From positions 1 to 33,872 of the forward strand of contig JADHVI010000008.1 of the NCBI GenBank assembly GCA_016784125.1: a DNA stretch of 33,872 nt, read 5' to 3'. Shown one piece after another: positions 23,231 through 32,157 of this stretch (position 1 is the first letter of the stretch; each line of letters opens with the position of its first letter). The stretch comes from Candidatus Woesearchaeota archaeon. GTDB taxonomy: Archaea; Nanobdellota; Nanobdellia; Woesearchaeales; GCA-2686295. Made by a program: the position numbers and the translations under genes. The notes beneath the pieces are model-generated. The model saw only the letters and a list, made by a program, of their open reading frames with translations. It was not told the origin of the DNA and made no database searches.

Positions 23231-24283
23231 ATGATCGCGTTTTTAGAACACACTTATTTTGGTAATACACTAATTAGGTATTTAGTTTTCATAATAATAA
23301 TAATTATAGCTGCAGTTGTAGGAAAAATTGTTTTTTATATTAGCAGAAATGTCTTACAGAAGAAAGCAGCTAGGACAAAGAATAGAATTGATGATTTGTT
23401 GGTTCAAACCTTAGAGAAACCTCTTGTTTTCTTAATATTCATTATCGGTTTAAGCATTGCTCTGAAAACACTAACATTTTCATCCAGTGCAGACACTTTT
23501 TTCGGAAATGTTGTTGAAATAATATTAACCATAGATATTTTCTGGTTTGTGATTGTATTTATAGACGCCTTGATTGTGAATTACGTAGCTCCTTTAACTG
23601 CTAAGACAAAATCAGATTTAGATGACGTACTTTTACCGGTTGTCAGAAAGATCGTTAAAGTAACCATAACATGCTTGGCCATAATAATAATCTTTGACAA
23701 CTTCGGTTACGATGTAACTTCACTTATTGCAGGTCTTGGTATTGGCGGATTGGCGTTTGCTCTTGCAGCCAAAGATATGTTAGCAAATTTGTTTGGTGGC
23801 GTTACAATAATGACCGATAAACCGTTCAAACTTGGTGACAGGATCAAAATCGAAAGTTATGATGGCATAGTTGAAGATATTGGATTGAGAAGCACCAGAT
23901 TAAAAACTTTAGATGGTTTTCAATTGGTTGTACCAAACGCAACAATTGCTAATTCCATCTTAGAAAATGTTACTAAAGAAAAGAGTCGAAAAGTAAAAAT
24001 GAATATTGGCGTTGAGTACTCTACTTCCATGCAGAAAATGAAAGAAGCAAAAAAAATAATTGAAGAAATTGTAATTAAGAATGAAGACACTGATGACAAA
24101 TCAATTGTTAGCTTCAATATGTTTGGCGAAAGTGCATTAAATTTTCTTATTATTTACTGGATAAAGAATCTGGATAACATATTAAATGCACAACACAATA
24201 TTAATATGGAAATTAAAAGAAGATTTGAAAAAGCCAAGATAAATATTGCCTTTCCTTCAACAACTGTTTATCTAAAAAAATAA
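23231..24283 (+). CDS. mscS: Small-conductance mechanosensitive channel (MscS family)
   Basis: A 350 aa membrane channel that releases solutes on hypo-osmotic shock. Hydrophobic segments lie at about 12-35, 65-85, 95-120 and 140-160. The pore helix and following stretch read 'GLGIGGLAFALAAKDML' and 'FGGVTIMTDKPFKLGDRI', the family hallmark. The beta domain and C-terminal alpha/beta vestibule domain follow. There are more transmembrane segments than minimal E. coli MscS, as is common in archaea. Confidence 0.95.
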   Translation: MIAFLEHTYFGNTLIRYLVFIIIIIIAAVVGKIVFYISRNVLQKKAARTKNRIDDLLVQTLEKPLVFLIFIIGLSIALKTLTFSSSADTFFGNVVEIILTIDIFWFVIVFIDALIVNYVAPLTAKTKSDLDDVLLPVVRKIVKVTITCLAIIIIFDNFGYDVTSLIAGLGIGGLAFALAAKDMLANLFGGVTIMTDKPFKLGDRIKIESYDGIVEDIGLRSTRLKTLDGFQLVVPNATIANSILENVTKEKSRKVKMNIGVEYSTSMQKMKEAKKIIEEIVIKNEDTDDKSIVSFNMFGESALNFLIIYWIKNLDNILNAQHNINMEIKRRFEKAKINIAFPSTTVYLKK

Positions 24284-24340
24284 TTGTTTATGCTTTTTCT
24301 ATATTGACATATCTTTTTCGTCTTGGAAAAGCAAAAGATT

Positions 24341-24350
24341 TTTATATAAA
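24341..24350 (+). promoter_or_regulatory. TATA box of the small protein - GAPDH operon
   Basis: TTTATATAAA precedes a GGGGTGATT ribosome site by about 20 nt. Expected transcription start is near 24371, so the leader is very short. Confidence 0.55.
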
Positions 24351-24381
24351 TCTACTAACTATTATTTAAGGGGTGATTCAG

Positions 24382-25637
<1,256 letters not shown>

Positions 25638-25642
25638 TTAAT

Positions 25643-25650
25643 TTTTTATA
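25643..25650 (+). promoter_or_regulatory. TATA box of pgk
   Basis: TTTTTATA is centred about 26 nt before ATG 25673, only a few bases after the GAPDH stop. This gives pgk a separate leaderless promoter despite its position behind gap. Confidence 0.5.
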
Positions 25651-25672
25651 CTATTAACTCTTCTATTTATTC

Positions 25673-26806
25673 ATGAGAACACTTACACAAGTTGATATAA
25701 CTAATAAACGAGTTCTTTTGAGAGTAGATATGAATGTTTCTTTAGACGAGAATGGGAACATAACTGATGATTTTAAGATTAAACAGAGTATGCCCACAAT
25801 TAGACACATTCTAAAAAGAGCAAAACAATTAATAATTTTTACCCATATGGGTCGTCCAAAAGGTACTGTTATTCCTAAATTAAAAACTGATAAATTAGCT
25901 ATTTGTTTAATGAAGCACATCGGACAAAATATTGTTAAATTGGATGATTGTATTGATGTGATTATTCCTGATAATAAGATTGTTCTTCTTGAAAATGTTC
26001 GTTTCCATAAGGAAGAAACAGATAATGATGAAGAGTTTGCTAAGAAGCTAGCTTCTCACGCAGATGTTTTTGTGAATGATGCATTTGGAGCTTCATACAA
26101 CAAACATGCAGGCATTGTTGGTATTCCAAAATTCATTCCTTCCTGTGCCGGATTATTGATGGAGAAAGAAATAAAGCATTTGAATTTTTCAAAAATGGAA
26201 AGACCGTTGGTAGTTATAATGGGCGGAGTGAAATTTTCAAATAAATTTCCTGCTATAAACATGTTGCTTCCAGTAGTTGACAAGCTATTATTGGGTGGAG
26301 CGATGATTTTTACATTTTACAAAGCTAAAGGATGGAATATAGGCAAATCATTATGTGAAGATGAACAGTTGACAACTGCAAGATTGTTGTTATACAATGA
26401 AAAGATTGTTTTGCCAACAGATATAGTCATCGCTCCTGAAATAAAAGAGGATGCAAAGGCTAAAACTGTTGATGCAAATAAGATTCCTAAAACTCAAATT
26501 GGTTTGGATATTGGCGAGAAAACTATTGATTTATTCAAAAAAGAGCTTAAAGGTGCGAAAACAATTTTTTGGAATGGACCAATGGGTGTTTATGAAATTG
26601 AAAAGTTTGCGAGAGGCAGTGAGGAATTAGCCAAATATCTTGCTAGTTCAAAAGCCAAAGTTATTGTTGGCGGTGGAGACAGTGTTACCATCATTGATAA
26701 ACTCGGTTTGAAGAATGAATATTTCTATGTTTCAACTGGTGGTGGAGCAACTTTAGAATACATTAAAACAGGCACATTGGCGGGAATTGAAGTTCTGAAG
26801 AATTAG
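25673..26806 (+). CDS. pgk: Phosphoglycerate kinase
   Basis: Transfers phosphate from 1,3-bisphosphoglycerate to ADP, directly after GAPDH in glycolysis. The 377 aa protein is slightly shorter than the usual 390-410. 'KRVLLRVDMNVSLDENGNI' is the N-terminal signature. 'FTHMGRPKG', 'LENVRFHKEE' and 'NDAFGASYNKHAG' form the 3-PG site. 'FWNGPMGVYEIEKFA' and 'VGGGDSVTII' form the nucleotide site. It ends 4 nt inside the convergent nip7 gene. The gap-pgk pair suggests a functional lower glycolysis. Confidence 0.97.
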   Translation: MRTLTQVDITNKRVLLRVDMNVSLDENGNITDDFKIKQSMPTIRHILKRAKQLIIFTHMGRPKGTVIPKLKTDKLAICLMKHIGQNIVKLDDCIDVIIPDNKIVLLENVRFHKEETDNDEEFAKKLASHADVFVNDAFGASYNKHAGIVGIPKFIPSCAGLLMEKEIKHLNFSKMERPLVVIMGGVKFSNKFPAINMLLPVVDKLLLGGAMIFTFYKAKGWNIGKSLCEDEQLTTARLLLYNEKIVLPTDIVIAPEIKEDAKAKTVDANKIPKTQIGLDIGEKTIDLFKKELKGAKTIFWNGPMGVYEIEKFARGSEELAKYLASSKAKVIVGGGDSVTIIDKLGLKNEYFYVSTGGGATLEYIKTGTLAGIEVLKN

Positions 26807-27240
26807 TGTTCTCTTCTCAGATAATTTCCTCTATCTAACAAATTTTTTATCTCGTATATTCCTTTTCTTTTTTTAATTAAACCGTATCCTATATTTTCAT
26901 CTTTTTCATTTTGAACTAAAATTAGTCCTTCTGTAACATTTGTTTTTATTATGCTTTCTCCAAGTATATCTCTTCCGCAAAGGAAAAGCCATTCTGCTTT
27001 TTTATTCACAAATGCTTTTTTATCAGAATGTTTCGCGATAATTTCAATTAATGCTGGTGTTGGCTCAAATTTTTTTTTTTGTTCTCCAAAAAACATCCCT
27101 ATCGAAAATAAATCTCGATCTATTTTCTCACTTAGTTTTATCTGTTCTTCATTGGCACAATAGTATCTTCGACCCTTTTTTACTATGCCTTCAATCTTGA
27201 AATTTGTAAATTCAGAAATAAAAGTGTTGATTTTATCCAT
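26803..27240 (-). CDS. nip7: Nip7-like ribosome biogenesis protein (PUA domain)
   Basis: Nip7 is a small RNA-binding protein of large-subunit rRNA maturation. The 145 aa protein has an N-terminal pre-PUA domain ('KKGRRYYCANEEQIKLSEKI', 'FSIGMFFGE') and a C-terminal PUA-like domain with 'KAEWLFLCGRDILGESI' and 'IGYGLIK'. It closes with the Nip7-type ending 'NLLDRGNYLRRE'. Archaeal homologues are about 155-165 aa, so this is slightly short. Its start overlaps the end of the coiled-coil gene by 8 nt, indicating coupled translation. Confidence 0.85.
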   Translation of the reverse strand: MDKINTFISEFTNFKIEGIVKKGRRYYCANEEQIKLSEKIDRDLFSIGMFFGEQKKKFEPTPALIEIIAKHSDKKAFVNKKAEWLFLCGRDILGESIIKTNVTEGLILVQNEKDENIGYGLIKKRKGIYEIKNLLDRGNYLRREH

Positions 27241-28447
27241 CCATAATCACCGAGAATTCTTTGAGCAAATCTCTCACTTGTTGTTTTATCAAACGCGGAT
27301 TGATTCGGTCTATGTAGTTCTCCGTGTTTTCAATTTCTTGTTCTTTTTCTTTTATTCTGTGCTCAATGTTCTCAACCCAATTTTCTTGTTCAGAGATACT
27401 CATGACTGATGTATTTGATAATAACCTTTTTTTGTTTTCTTTTTGTTTTTCCAAGGTTTGTTGCAGATGAGTTTGCATATTCTTTAACAGTTCTCTACTC
27501 AGGTTTCTTATTTCTTCCTTTGTTTTCTCTGCTTTTTTATCTTTTAGTTCTAGTTTATCTAATGATTGTATCATTTTATCCATGACAATTGATATTTTGA
27601 ATTCCTCATCTTTCAAAAGAGCATCAGCAGGATTATTCAGATATTTATCGATTGTTTTTTCATCTAAAGACATGCGTTTATATTTCTTGAAAGCCTTTTC
27701 TAATGTAGAAAAATGTGTTATGATTTCTTTTTTTACAGCTTGCTCTTCTTTTTCCGAGTCTTCCTTTGCTTGCGTTAAAGATTTATATTCTTTATATCCT
27801 GGCGCTTGTTTTAATTCATCTATTTTTTTCCGAGTTTTTTTATTCTTACTCTTTAACTCTTCAAGTTCTTCCTTTTGTTTCTCTTTTTGTTCTTTTAAAT
27901 TTGCCAATGTTTCCTTGGAATTATGATAATCAGATACTTTTTGTTTCATTTCTTCTAATGTATTTATATTCTCTTTTTCGATGTCTTGTCTAAACTTTAT
28001 TGCACTTTTTTCAATTTCTTTTATCTTCTTCGCCACCCCTGCTAATTCTGTTTCTAAGAATTCTTTTAAAACAAAATAACTTTTCTGTGTTTCTCCTGTT
28101 AATTTATCTAGATCTTCAGTTATTTTTTTTGAGAATTCTCTTATTTGTAAATACTCATCCGGAGGATTAATATTTTCTATAAATAAATTTATTTTTCTAA
28201 TATAATTGTCCCTATTGCCCTGCATTATGTGTTTGACTCTTTCAGGAATATTTTCATTCATCAAACTAGCGTCTTGCAGTTTTTGTAGTAGAATATTTAC
28301 TTCGTCTATTTTTATTTTTAGGTCTTGTTTGAATAGTTCTAGCTTCTTATCTAAATTTTTTTCTTTCAGATAACTATTAATCCAACTTTCTACTTGATTA
28401 AATTTAATTATTTCTTCCTTTTTTTTTAGAAACGAAAAGATCCCCAT
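27233..28447 (-). CDS. Long coiled-coil protein, function unknown
   Basis: A 404 aa soluble protein dominated by lysine/glutamate-rich helices. The strongest coiled coil covers about 150-230 ('EEMKQKVSDYHNSKETLANL', then repeated KE blocks), with another at about 310-385. The N-terminus 'MGIFSFLKKKEEIIKF' may be an amphipathic anchor. There are no cysteines and no ATPase motifs, so it is not an SMC protein. It is co-translated with Nip7, which suggests but does not prove a role near ribosome assembly. No family is recognised. Confidence 0.75.
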   Translation of the reverse strand: MGIFSFLKKKEEIIKFNQVESWINSYLKEKNLDKKLELFKQDLKIKIDEVNILLQKLQDASLMNENIPERVKHIMQGNRDNYIRKINLFIENINPPDEYLQIREFSKKITEDLDKLTGETQKSYFVLKEFLETELAGVAKKIKEIEKSAIKFRQDIEKENINTLEEMKQKVSDYHNSKETLANLKEQKEKQKEELEELKSKNKKTRKKIDELKQAPGYKEYKSLTQAKEDSEKEEQAVKKEIITHFSTLEKAFKKYKRMSLDEKTIDKYLNNPADALLKDEEFKISIVMDKMIQSLDKLELKDKKAEKTKEEIRNLSRELLKNMQTHLQQTLEKQKENKKRLLSNTSVMSISEQENWVENIEHRIKEKEQEIENTENYIDRINPRLIKQQVRDLLKEFSVIMDG

Positions 28448-28492
28448 CCTGTTATTGTTAGACAGTTCTGATTTATAACGCTTTTGATTAAA

Positions 28493-28502
28493 TTTTTATA
28501 AA
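28493..28502 (+). promoter_or_regulatory. TATA box of rnp4
   Basis: ATTTTTATAA-type element centred about 25 nt before ATG 28523, in the 75 nt divergent gap with the coiled-coil gene. No ribosome site is present, so translation is leaderless. Confidence 0.5.
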
Positions 28503-28522
28503 GTGCACTCTTTTATTATGTT

Positions 28523-28834
28523 ATGGTTCGAAAATACTCAAAAAAACCAGGTGATCAACTTGAGATTGCTAATAAACGTATTGAGATACTTTTCTGTCAA
28601 GCAGATAAAATATTTAGTGAGGATTCGAGTTTGGCTGATCGTTATGTTGATTTAGCAAGGAAAATTGCTATGAAGTTTAAAATTAGTCTTAAATCCGAAT
28701 ATAAGCGTAAATTTTGTAAACATTGTTATAAGTATTTGAGACCAGGCAGTAATTCTCGTGTTAGAACTCAAACTGGCAAACTTGTTTATTCTTGTTTTAG
28801 TTGTAAAAAATTTTCTCGTTTCCCTCTAAAATAA
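28523..28834 (+). CDS. rnp4: RNase P protein component 4 (Rpr2/Rpp21)
   Basis: One of the archaeal RNase P proteins that assist the catalytic RNA in 5' processing of tRNA precursors. The 103 aa protein begins with two helices ('DQLEIANKRIEILFCQADKI', 'LADRYVDLARKIAMKFKISL') that pair with Rpp29. It continues with a zinc ribbon of Cys65/Cys68 ('CKHC') and Cys91/Cys94 ('CFSC'). 'KYLRPGSNSRVRT' is the family signature between them. Length is normal. The other RNase P proteins and the RNA are not in the window. Confidence 0.93.
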   Translation: MVRKYSKKPGDQLEIANKRIEILFCQADKIFSEDSSLADRYVDLARKIAMKFKISLKSEYKRKFCKHCYKYLRPGSNSRVRTQTGKLVYSCFSCKKFSRFPLK

Positions 28835-28870
28835 AGATTAACTACTTCTAAATAGTTAAAAAAACGAAAG

Positions 28871-28880
28871 ATTTAAATAC
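28871..28880 (+). promoter_or_regulatory. TATA box before two very small acidic ORFs
   Basis: ATTTAAATAC is followed 25 nt later by GAGAGGT (28906-28912), a ribosome site correctly placed before ATG 28918. This is a complete promoter plus translation signal and supports the small genes behind it. Confidence 0.6.
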
Positions 28881-28917
28881 GAGTTATTACATTTTAACTA
28901 CCATTGAGAGGTAAAAA

Positions 28918-29034
28918 ATGGATTTAGACTCACTACTCGACTACAAAGTTTCAAAAGACCTGCAAAAAAAGGCAGATGATGAAGCAGAGTATGAACAGAT
29001 AAAGGAAACATCCTGCCTCTACAAATCAGATTAA
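28918..29034 (+). CDS. Very small acidic protein (38 aa), unknown
   Basis: A 38-codon ORF beginning MDLDSLLDYKVSKDLQ and ending CLYKSD. It has a clear TATA box, a GAGAGGT ribosome site 5 nt upstream and ATG start, so it is probably real despite its size. The composition is acidic with an N-terminal amphipathic 'LDSLLDY' and one cysteine. The next small ORF starts 1 nt after its stop. I recognise no family. It might bind a larger partner. Confidence 0.5.
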   Translation: MDLDSLLDYKVSKDLQKKADDEAEYEQIKETSCLYKSD

Positions 29035-29035
29035 A

Positions 29036-29173
29036 ATGGAAGAATGCTTATTAATGGAAGAAGAAGAGGAAATAAAGAGAATAAAAAGCTCTGTACAGAA
29101 AAAAAGTGTTTGTGACCTTAATAGGAAAAATTTAAGTGACGACGATCTCGACGAGATTTTTTGCGAATTCTAA
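29036..29173 (+). CDS. Very small acidic protein (45 aa), unknown
   Basis: A 45-codon ORF starting one base after the previous stop, so reinitiation is likely. It contains 'MEEEEEIKRIKSSVQKKS', then the acidic 'LSDDDLDEIF', and three cysteines (4, 26, 43). The pattern LxxxDLDEIF looks like a short docking helix. Together with the 38 aa ORF it forms a small bicistron between rnp4 and bud32. No known domain. If the ORF is not translated, the region is an untranslated spacer. Confidence 0.45.
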   Translation: MEECLLMEEEEEIKRIKSSVQKKSVCDLNRKNLSDDDLDEIFCEF

Positions 29174-29190
29174 TATTACAAAGAAAACCC

Positions 29191-29200
29191 TTTTAAATTT
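29191..29200 (+). promoter_or_regulatory. TATA box of the bud32 - Lon-like operon
   Basis: TTTTAAATTT is centred about 25 nt before ATG 29221, giving a leaderless message. Confidence 0.55.
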
Positions 29201-29220
29201 AGCACTTTTCTTAGCTATCT

Positions 29221-29799
29221 ATGAAAATAATAGGTTCGGGTGCTGAAGCAACAATTTATCTTGACAATAACAAGGTAATAAAGAAGCGAATAAAAAAAAG
29301 TTACAGAATTAAAGAGATAGACGAAGCTTTAAGAAAAAATCGTACTCGTGTAGAATCAAAAATTCTTGATAAAATATCTATAAAAGCCCCTAAACTTTTG
29401 AAAACCGATCGGAAAGAAACCATTGAGATGGAATTCATTGAAGGTCCAAAAATCAAAGACTTATTAGATAAAAAACCCTCTCTTGCAAAAGAAATAGGAG
29501 AGAAAATTGCAACCATGCACAACGAGGGAATAATTCACGGGGACTTAACAACATCCAACATGATTCTCAACAAAGAAATATTTTTCATCGATTTTGGTTT
29601 ATCGTTTTTTTCAGAAAAAATAGAAGACAAAGCAGTAGATATACATCTATTTAAACAAGCTTTAGAAAGTAAACATTACCAAGTGGACGAAAAAACATTT
29701 GACGCATTTAATCAAGGTTATAAAAATGCTCATCATTACAAAGAAATAATGGATAGACTCAAATCTGTCGAGGAGAGGGGCCGGTACAAGAAAAAATGA
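29221..29799 (+). CDS. bud32: Bud32 kinase/ATPase of the KEOPS complex
   Basis: A small atypical kinase that, with Kae1, Cgi121 and Pcc1, makes the t6A modification at tRNA position 37. The 192 aa protein has 'GSGAEATIY' (5-13, glycine loop), 'EMEFIEG' hinge, 'IHGDLTTSNMIL' (105-116, catalytic loop), 'FIDFGLSF' (122-129, DFG) and the KEOPS-specific 'EDKAVDIHL'. The tail 'VEERGRYKKK' is the conserved Bud32 ending. It is encoded apart from kae1 here, whereas many archaea fuse them. It overlaps the Lon-like gene by 4 nt. Confidence 0.96.
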   Translation: MKIIGSGAEATIYLDNNKVIKKRIKKSYRIKEIDEALRKNRTRVESKILDKISIKAPKLLKTDRKETIEMEFIEGPKIKDLLDKKPSLAKEIGEKIATMHNEGIIHGDLTTSNMILNKEIFFIDFGLSFFSEKIEDKAVDIHLFKQALESKHYQVDEKTFDAFNQGYKNAHHYKEIMDRLKSVEERGRYKKK

Positions 29800-31472
29800 A
29801 ACATTCCAATATAATAATACTAATATTAATGGTCTTGTTAATACTGCCGATTGTGTCTGCCAAAACAGGACATATGAACTTACTTACTATTAGTGGACCA
29901 AATCTTACAGATGGAGGGGTTGCAGATCTATACTTGGAAGTAAAACCCGGTAGAGGAAGTATATATATTGATTCATATCCTTTAACAAAATTAGACACTC
30001 AGATTTCAACCAGATTTGCAAATGAAGTAGCATGTGATTTCTTGAAAAAAGATTGCAGTAAATACGATTTTTTCTATAAAATCAGGGCTGAAGCAAGCAT
30101 AGTTGGGGGTCCTAGTGCAGGAGCCGGCATAACCATTCTCACTATAAGTGTTTTATCAGATCTCAAAATGAATGAAGAGGCAATCATTACCGGAAGCATA
30201 AATTCAGGTGGCTTAATCGGACCGGTTGGAGGAATTGAAGGTAAAGTGAACGCAGCCATTGATAATGGATTTACAACCATCATAATTCCAAAATGGCAAT
30301 CTTCTATTAACACTTCAAAGATACAGGAAAGAGGCCTTGATGAAAAAATAACTATTGTTAAGGCCAAGAACCTTGAAGAAGCACTATTTCATTTCACAGG
30401 CAAAGATTTCTCTAAAAAACAAATTAATGTTTCTGTTTCCAAAGAATATACGAGAATCATGGCTTCAGTAGCCGAAACATTATGTCAAAGAAGCGAAAGT
30501 ATTCTCGCCAACATTAATGATACTAACAGTTCAATACGAGCAATTGCAGACAATTTCCTTAATAGATCCGAAATAGCTAAGAATACCACGAACCATTATT
30601 CTAGAGCTAGTTATTGTTTCTCGGCGAGCCTTAGACTTAGAAACATCGAGTTTTCAAAAAAAGGAGAAACAGAATTACAAATTATTTATGATGAACTAAA
30701 AGATCAAATAAGCTCTGTTGAAAATGAAGTTGACAATATTAATTTTACTTCCCTTTCAGAATTAGAAACATATATGATTGTGAAAGAACGATTAACAGAA
30801 GCCAGAAACTATTTTGATAATATTGAATATGATAATATATCCAGCTCTTCTTTGGCCTATACTAAAGAAAGATTTTTCAGCGCTGTTGCGTGGTCTGCAT
30901 TCTTTGAATTAAATAGTAGAGAGATTAATCTTAATGAGGAGCATTTGAGAGAGAGTTGCATAAATAAGATTGGTGAAGCAGAAGACAGGGTTAATTATAT
31001 TGAAATATATTTGCCAGAGTTTGTTGAAGATATTAAAAAACAAGTTGATGATGCAAGGTACAAATACGAATTAAAAGAGTATGCTCTTTGTTTGTTCAAA
31101 GCTAGCAGAGCCAAAGCAGAAGCTAACATTCTGCTTACTGGTTTAAGCATAAAGCAGGAAGATATGAGGCCCGTACTTCTAGAAAAATTAGAAGCCATTA
31201 GAAATATTCTTGTTGAACAAGAATCCAAAGGTTTTTTCCCGCTCTTAGGATATAGTTATTATGAATACTCAAATTCATTGATTGATCATGATCTAGTATC
31301 AAGTTTGACATTTGCTGAATACTCCTTAGAATTAAGCCGATTAGATATGTACTTCCCAATAAATGACGGATTCAATTTTCATATTCAAAACGAATTATTA
31401 CTAACATTCATATTGGGTTTTATCGCAGGAGTATTAGTTATTACCTTTGTTAGTTTAAGAAGAAAATCATGA
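29796..31472 (+). CDS. Membrane-anchored extracytoplasmic Lon-type (S16) Ser-Lys protease without ATPase
   Basis: A 558 aa protein. A signal sequence at 1-22 ('IIILILMVLLILPIVSA') is followed by a Lon proteolytic domain: 'GGPSAGAG' with Ser107 and 'GGIEGKVNAA' with Lys150. The 43-residue Ser-Lys spacing equals that of E. coli Lon. No AAA+ ATPase domain exists. Residues about 210-525 are helical and may be TPR-like or coiled. A C-terminal membrane segment (about 533-553) is followed by RRKS. The topology puts the protease outside, anchored at its C-terminus. It is co-translated with bud32. Substrates are unknown; cleavage of surface proteins without ATP is the natural guess. Confidence 0.85.
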   Translation: MKHSNIIILILMVLLILPIVSAKTGHMNLLTISGPNLTDGGVADLYLEVKPGRGSIYIDSYPLTKLDTQISTRFANEVACDFLKKDCSKYDFFYKIRAEASIVGGPSAGAGITILTISVLSDLKMNEEAIITGSINSGGLIGPVGGIEGKVNAAIDNGFTTIIIPKWQSSINTSKIQERGLDEKITIVKAKNLEEALFHFTGKDFSKKQINVSVSKEYTRIMASVAETLCQRSESILANINDTNSSIRAIADNFLNRSEIAKNTTNHYSRASYCFSASLRLRNIEFSKKGETELQIIYDELKDQISSVENEVDNINFTSLSELETYMIVKERLTEARNYFDNIEYDNISSSSLAYTKERFFSAVAWSAFFELNSREINLNEEHLRESCINKIGEAEDRVNYIEIYLPEFVEDIKKQVDDARYKYELKEYALCLFKASRAKAEANILLTGLSIKQEDMRPVLLEKLEAIRNILVEQESKGFFPLLGYSYYEYSNSLIDHDLVSSLTFAEYSLELSRLDMYFPINDGFNFHIQNELLLTFILGFIAGVLVITFVSLRRKS

Positions 31473-31516
31473 TTATAAACCCTGGAAGATTCCAAGAATA
31501 TCGGAATCTTCCCGGG
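31472..31516. promoter_or_regulatory. TATA box plus 10 bp perfect inverted repeat (operator or hairpin)
   Basis: TTATAAAC (about 31473-31480) is followed by GGAAGATTCC (31484-31493), a 9 nt loop, and GGAATCTTCC (31503-31512). CCC (31480-31482) and GGG (31514-31516) can extend the stem past one mismatch. It sits just after the Lon-like stop and just before a ribosome site. It could be an operator covering the start site, or an RNA hairpin ending the upstream message. Confidence 0.6.
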
Positions 31517-31535
31517 AAAAAGAGGTGAGTATTAA

Positions 31536-31598
31536 ATGAATATTAGTAATGTTAGAATCGCATCCCCCTCTTTATTTACCTCTGAAATTCAGATATGA
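31536..31598 (+). CDS. Possible 20-codon ORF with strong ribosome site
   Basis: AGAGGTGAG (31521-31529) is correctly spaced before ATG 31536, opening 20 codons (MNISNVRIASP... to TGA). The ribosome site could pair with ACCTCT at 31578-31583, which would hide it. It may be a leader peptide, the decayed start of a lost gene, or chance. There is no recognisable product. Confidence 0.25.
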   Translation: MNISNVRIASPSLFTSEIQI

Positions 31599-31604
31599 AG
31601 CAGA

Positions 31605-31614
31605 TTATATAAAT
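31605..31614 (+). promoter_or_regulatory. TATA box of the basic-protein gene
   Basis: TTATATAAAT lies about 40 nt before ATG 31650, leaving a short leader without a ribosome site. Confidence 0.45.
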
Positions 31615-31649
31615 GTTTCGATTTATGACCATTTCAAAATAGTAACAAA

Positions 31650-32102
31650 ATGAAAACACAAAACATCAGCACTAAAATAGAGAAAAAAACTAGAAAAAGC
31701 ATTCGCGTTAATAGGAAAATAAAAAAAGAAAAAATTATAGAATTATTAGATGATGGGTCAAAAGAATTTAGAGTCGCAAAGCTAATTCTGAAAAATATAT
31801 TTGGAAAAAACAAAAAAATACGAACAGTTAAGAAAATATCCAAACAAACTTTAATACCAACAAATCTTGATAGAGAAATCAAAGAAAAATTAAACTGCTA
31901 TTTGAATAATAAAACTCACAAATATGAAGGAATTAAAATTTTGGAAAATATCTTGGAAGATGAAATAATTGGATTTTGTAAAACAAATAAGATAAAAATT
32001 GGCACTAAAGAAAAAAGAAACGATTTAATTGAAGCAGTAGAAAAATTACAGCCAAGAACAAAATATGCGTTGGCAAAAAGCTTGGAGAAAATCTTCCCGT
32101 AA
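31650..32102 (+). CDS. Basic hypothetical protein (150 aa)
   Basis: Unrecognised, very lysine-rich protein, predicted helical throughout. The first 60 residues are strongly basic and could bind nucleic acid. The C-terminal half ('YEGIKILENILEDEIIGFCK', then 'LIEAVEKLQPRTKYALAK') is amphipathic helical. It has no signal peptide and no metal motif. Its TATA box and an intact frame support expression. It ends 55 nt before the lipoprotein gene, whose own TATA box lies in that gap. Codon use matches neighbours, so I see no sign of recent transfer. Confidence 0.6.
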   Translation: MKTQNISTKIEKKTRKSIRVNRKIKKEKIIELLDDGSKEFRVAKLILKNIFGKNKKIRTVKKISKQTLIPTNLDREIKEKLNCYLNNKTHKYEGIKILENILEDEIIGFCKTNKIKIGTKEKRNDLIEAVEKLQPRTKYALAKSLEKIFP

Positions 32103-32128
32103 ATATTTCGAAAAATTCTCAAAAGACA

Positions 32129-32136
32129 ATATAAAA
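32129..32136 (+). promoter_or_regulatory. TATA box of the PLD-like lipoprotein gene
   Basis: ATATAAAA is centred about 26 nt before ATG 32158, supporting that start over any upstream one. Confidence 0.5.
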
Positions 32137-32157
32137 CCTCAAATCCAAGCCTATTAT

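Noticed and set aside
27582-27993. Two plus-strand frames opposite the coiled-coil gene
   Set aside because: They are Ser/Phe/Leu-rich, as expected from the complement of Lys/Glu codons. No expression signals are present.
31472-31649. C/D-box sRNA or other structured RNA in the Lon/basic-protein gap
   Set aside because: No properly placed C (RUGAUGA) and D (CUGA) boxes were found. The inverted repeat is better explained as operator or hairpin.
32065-32157. N-terminal extension of the PLD lipoprotein gene
   Set aside because: The extension is basic, overlaps the preceding gene in another frame and would bury the signal peptide and lipobox. ATG 32158 has its own TATA box.
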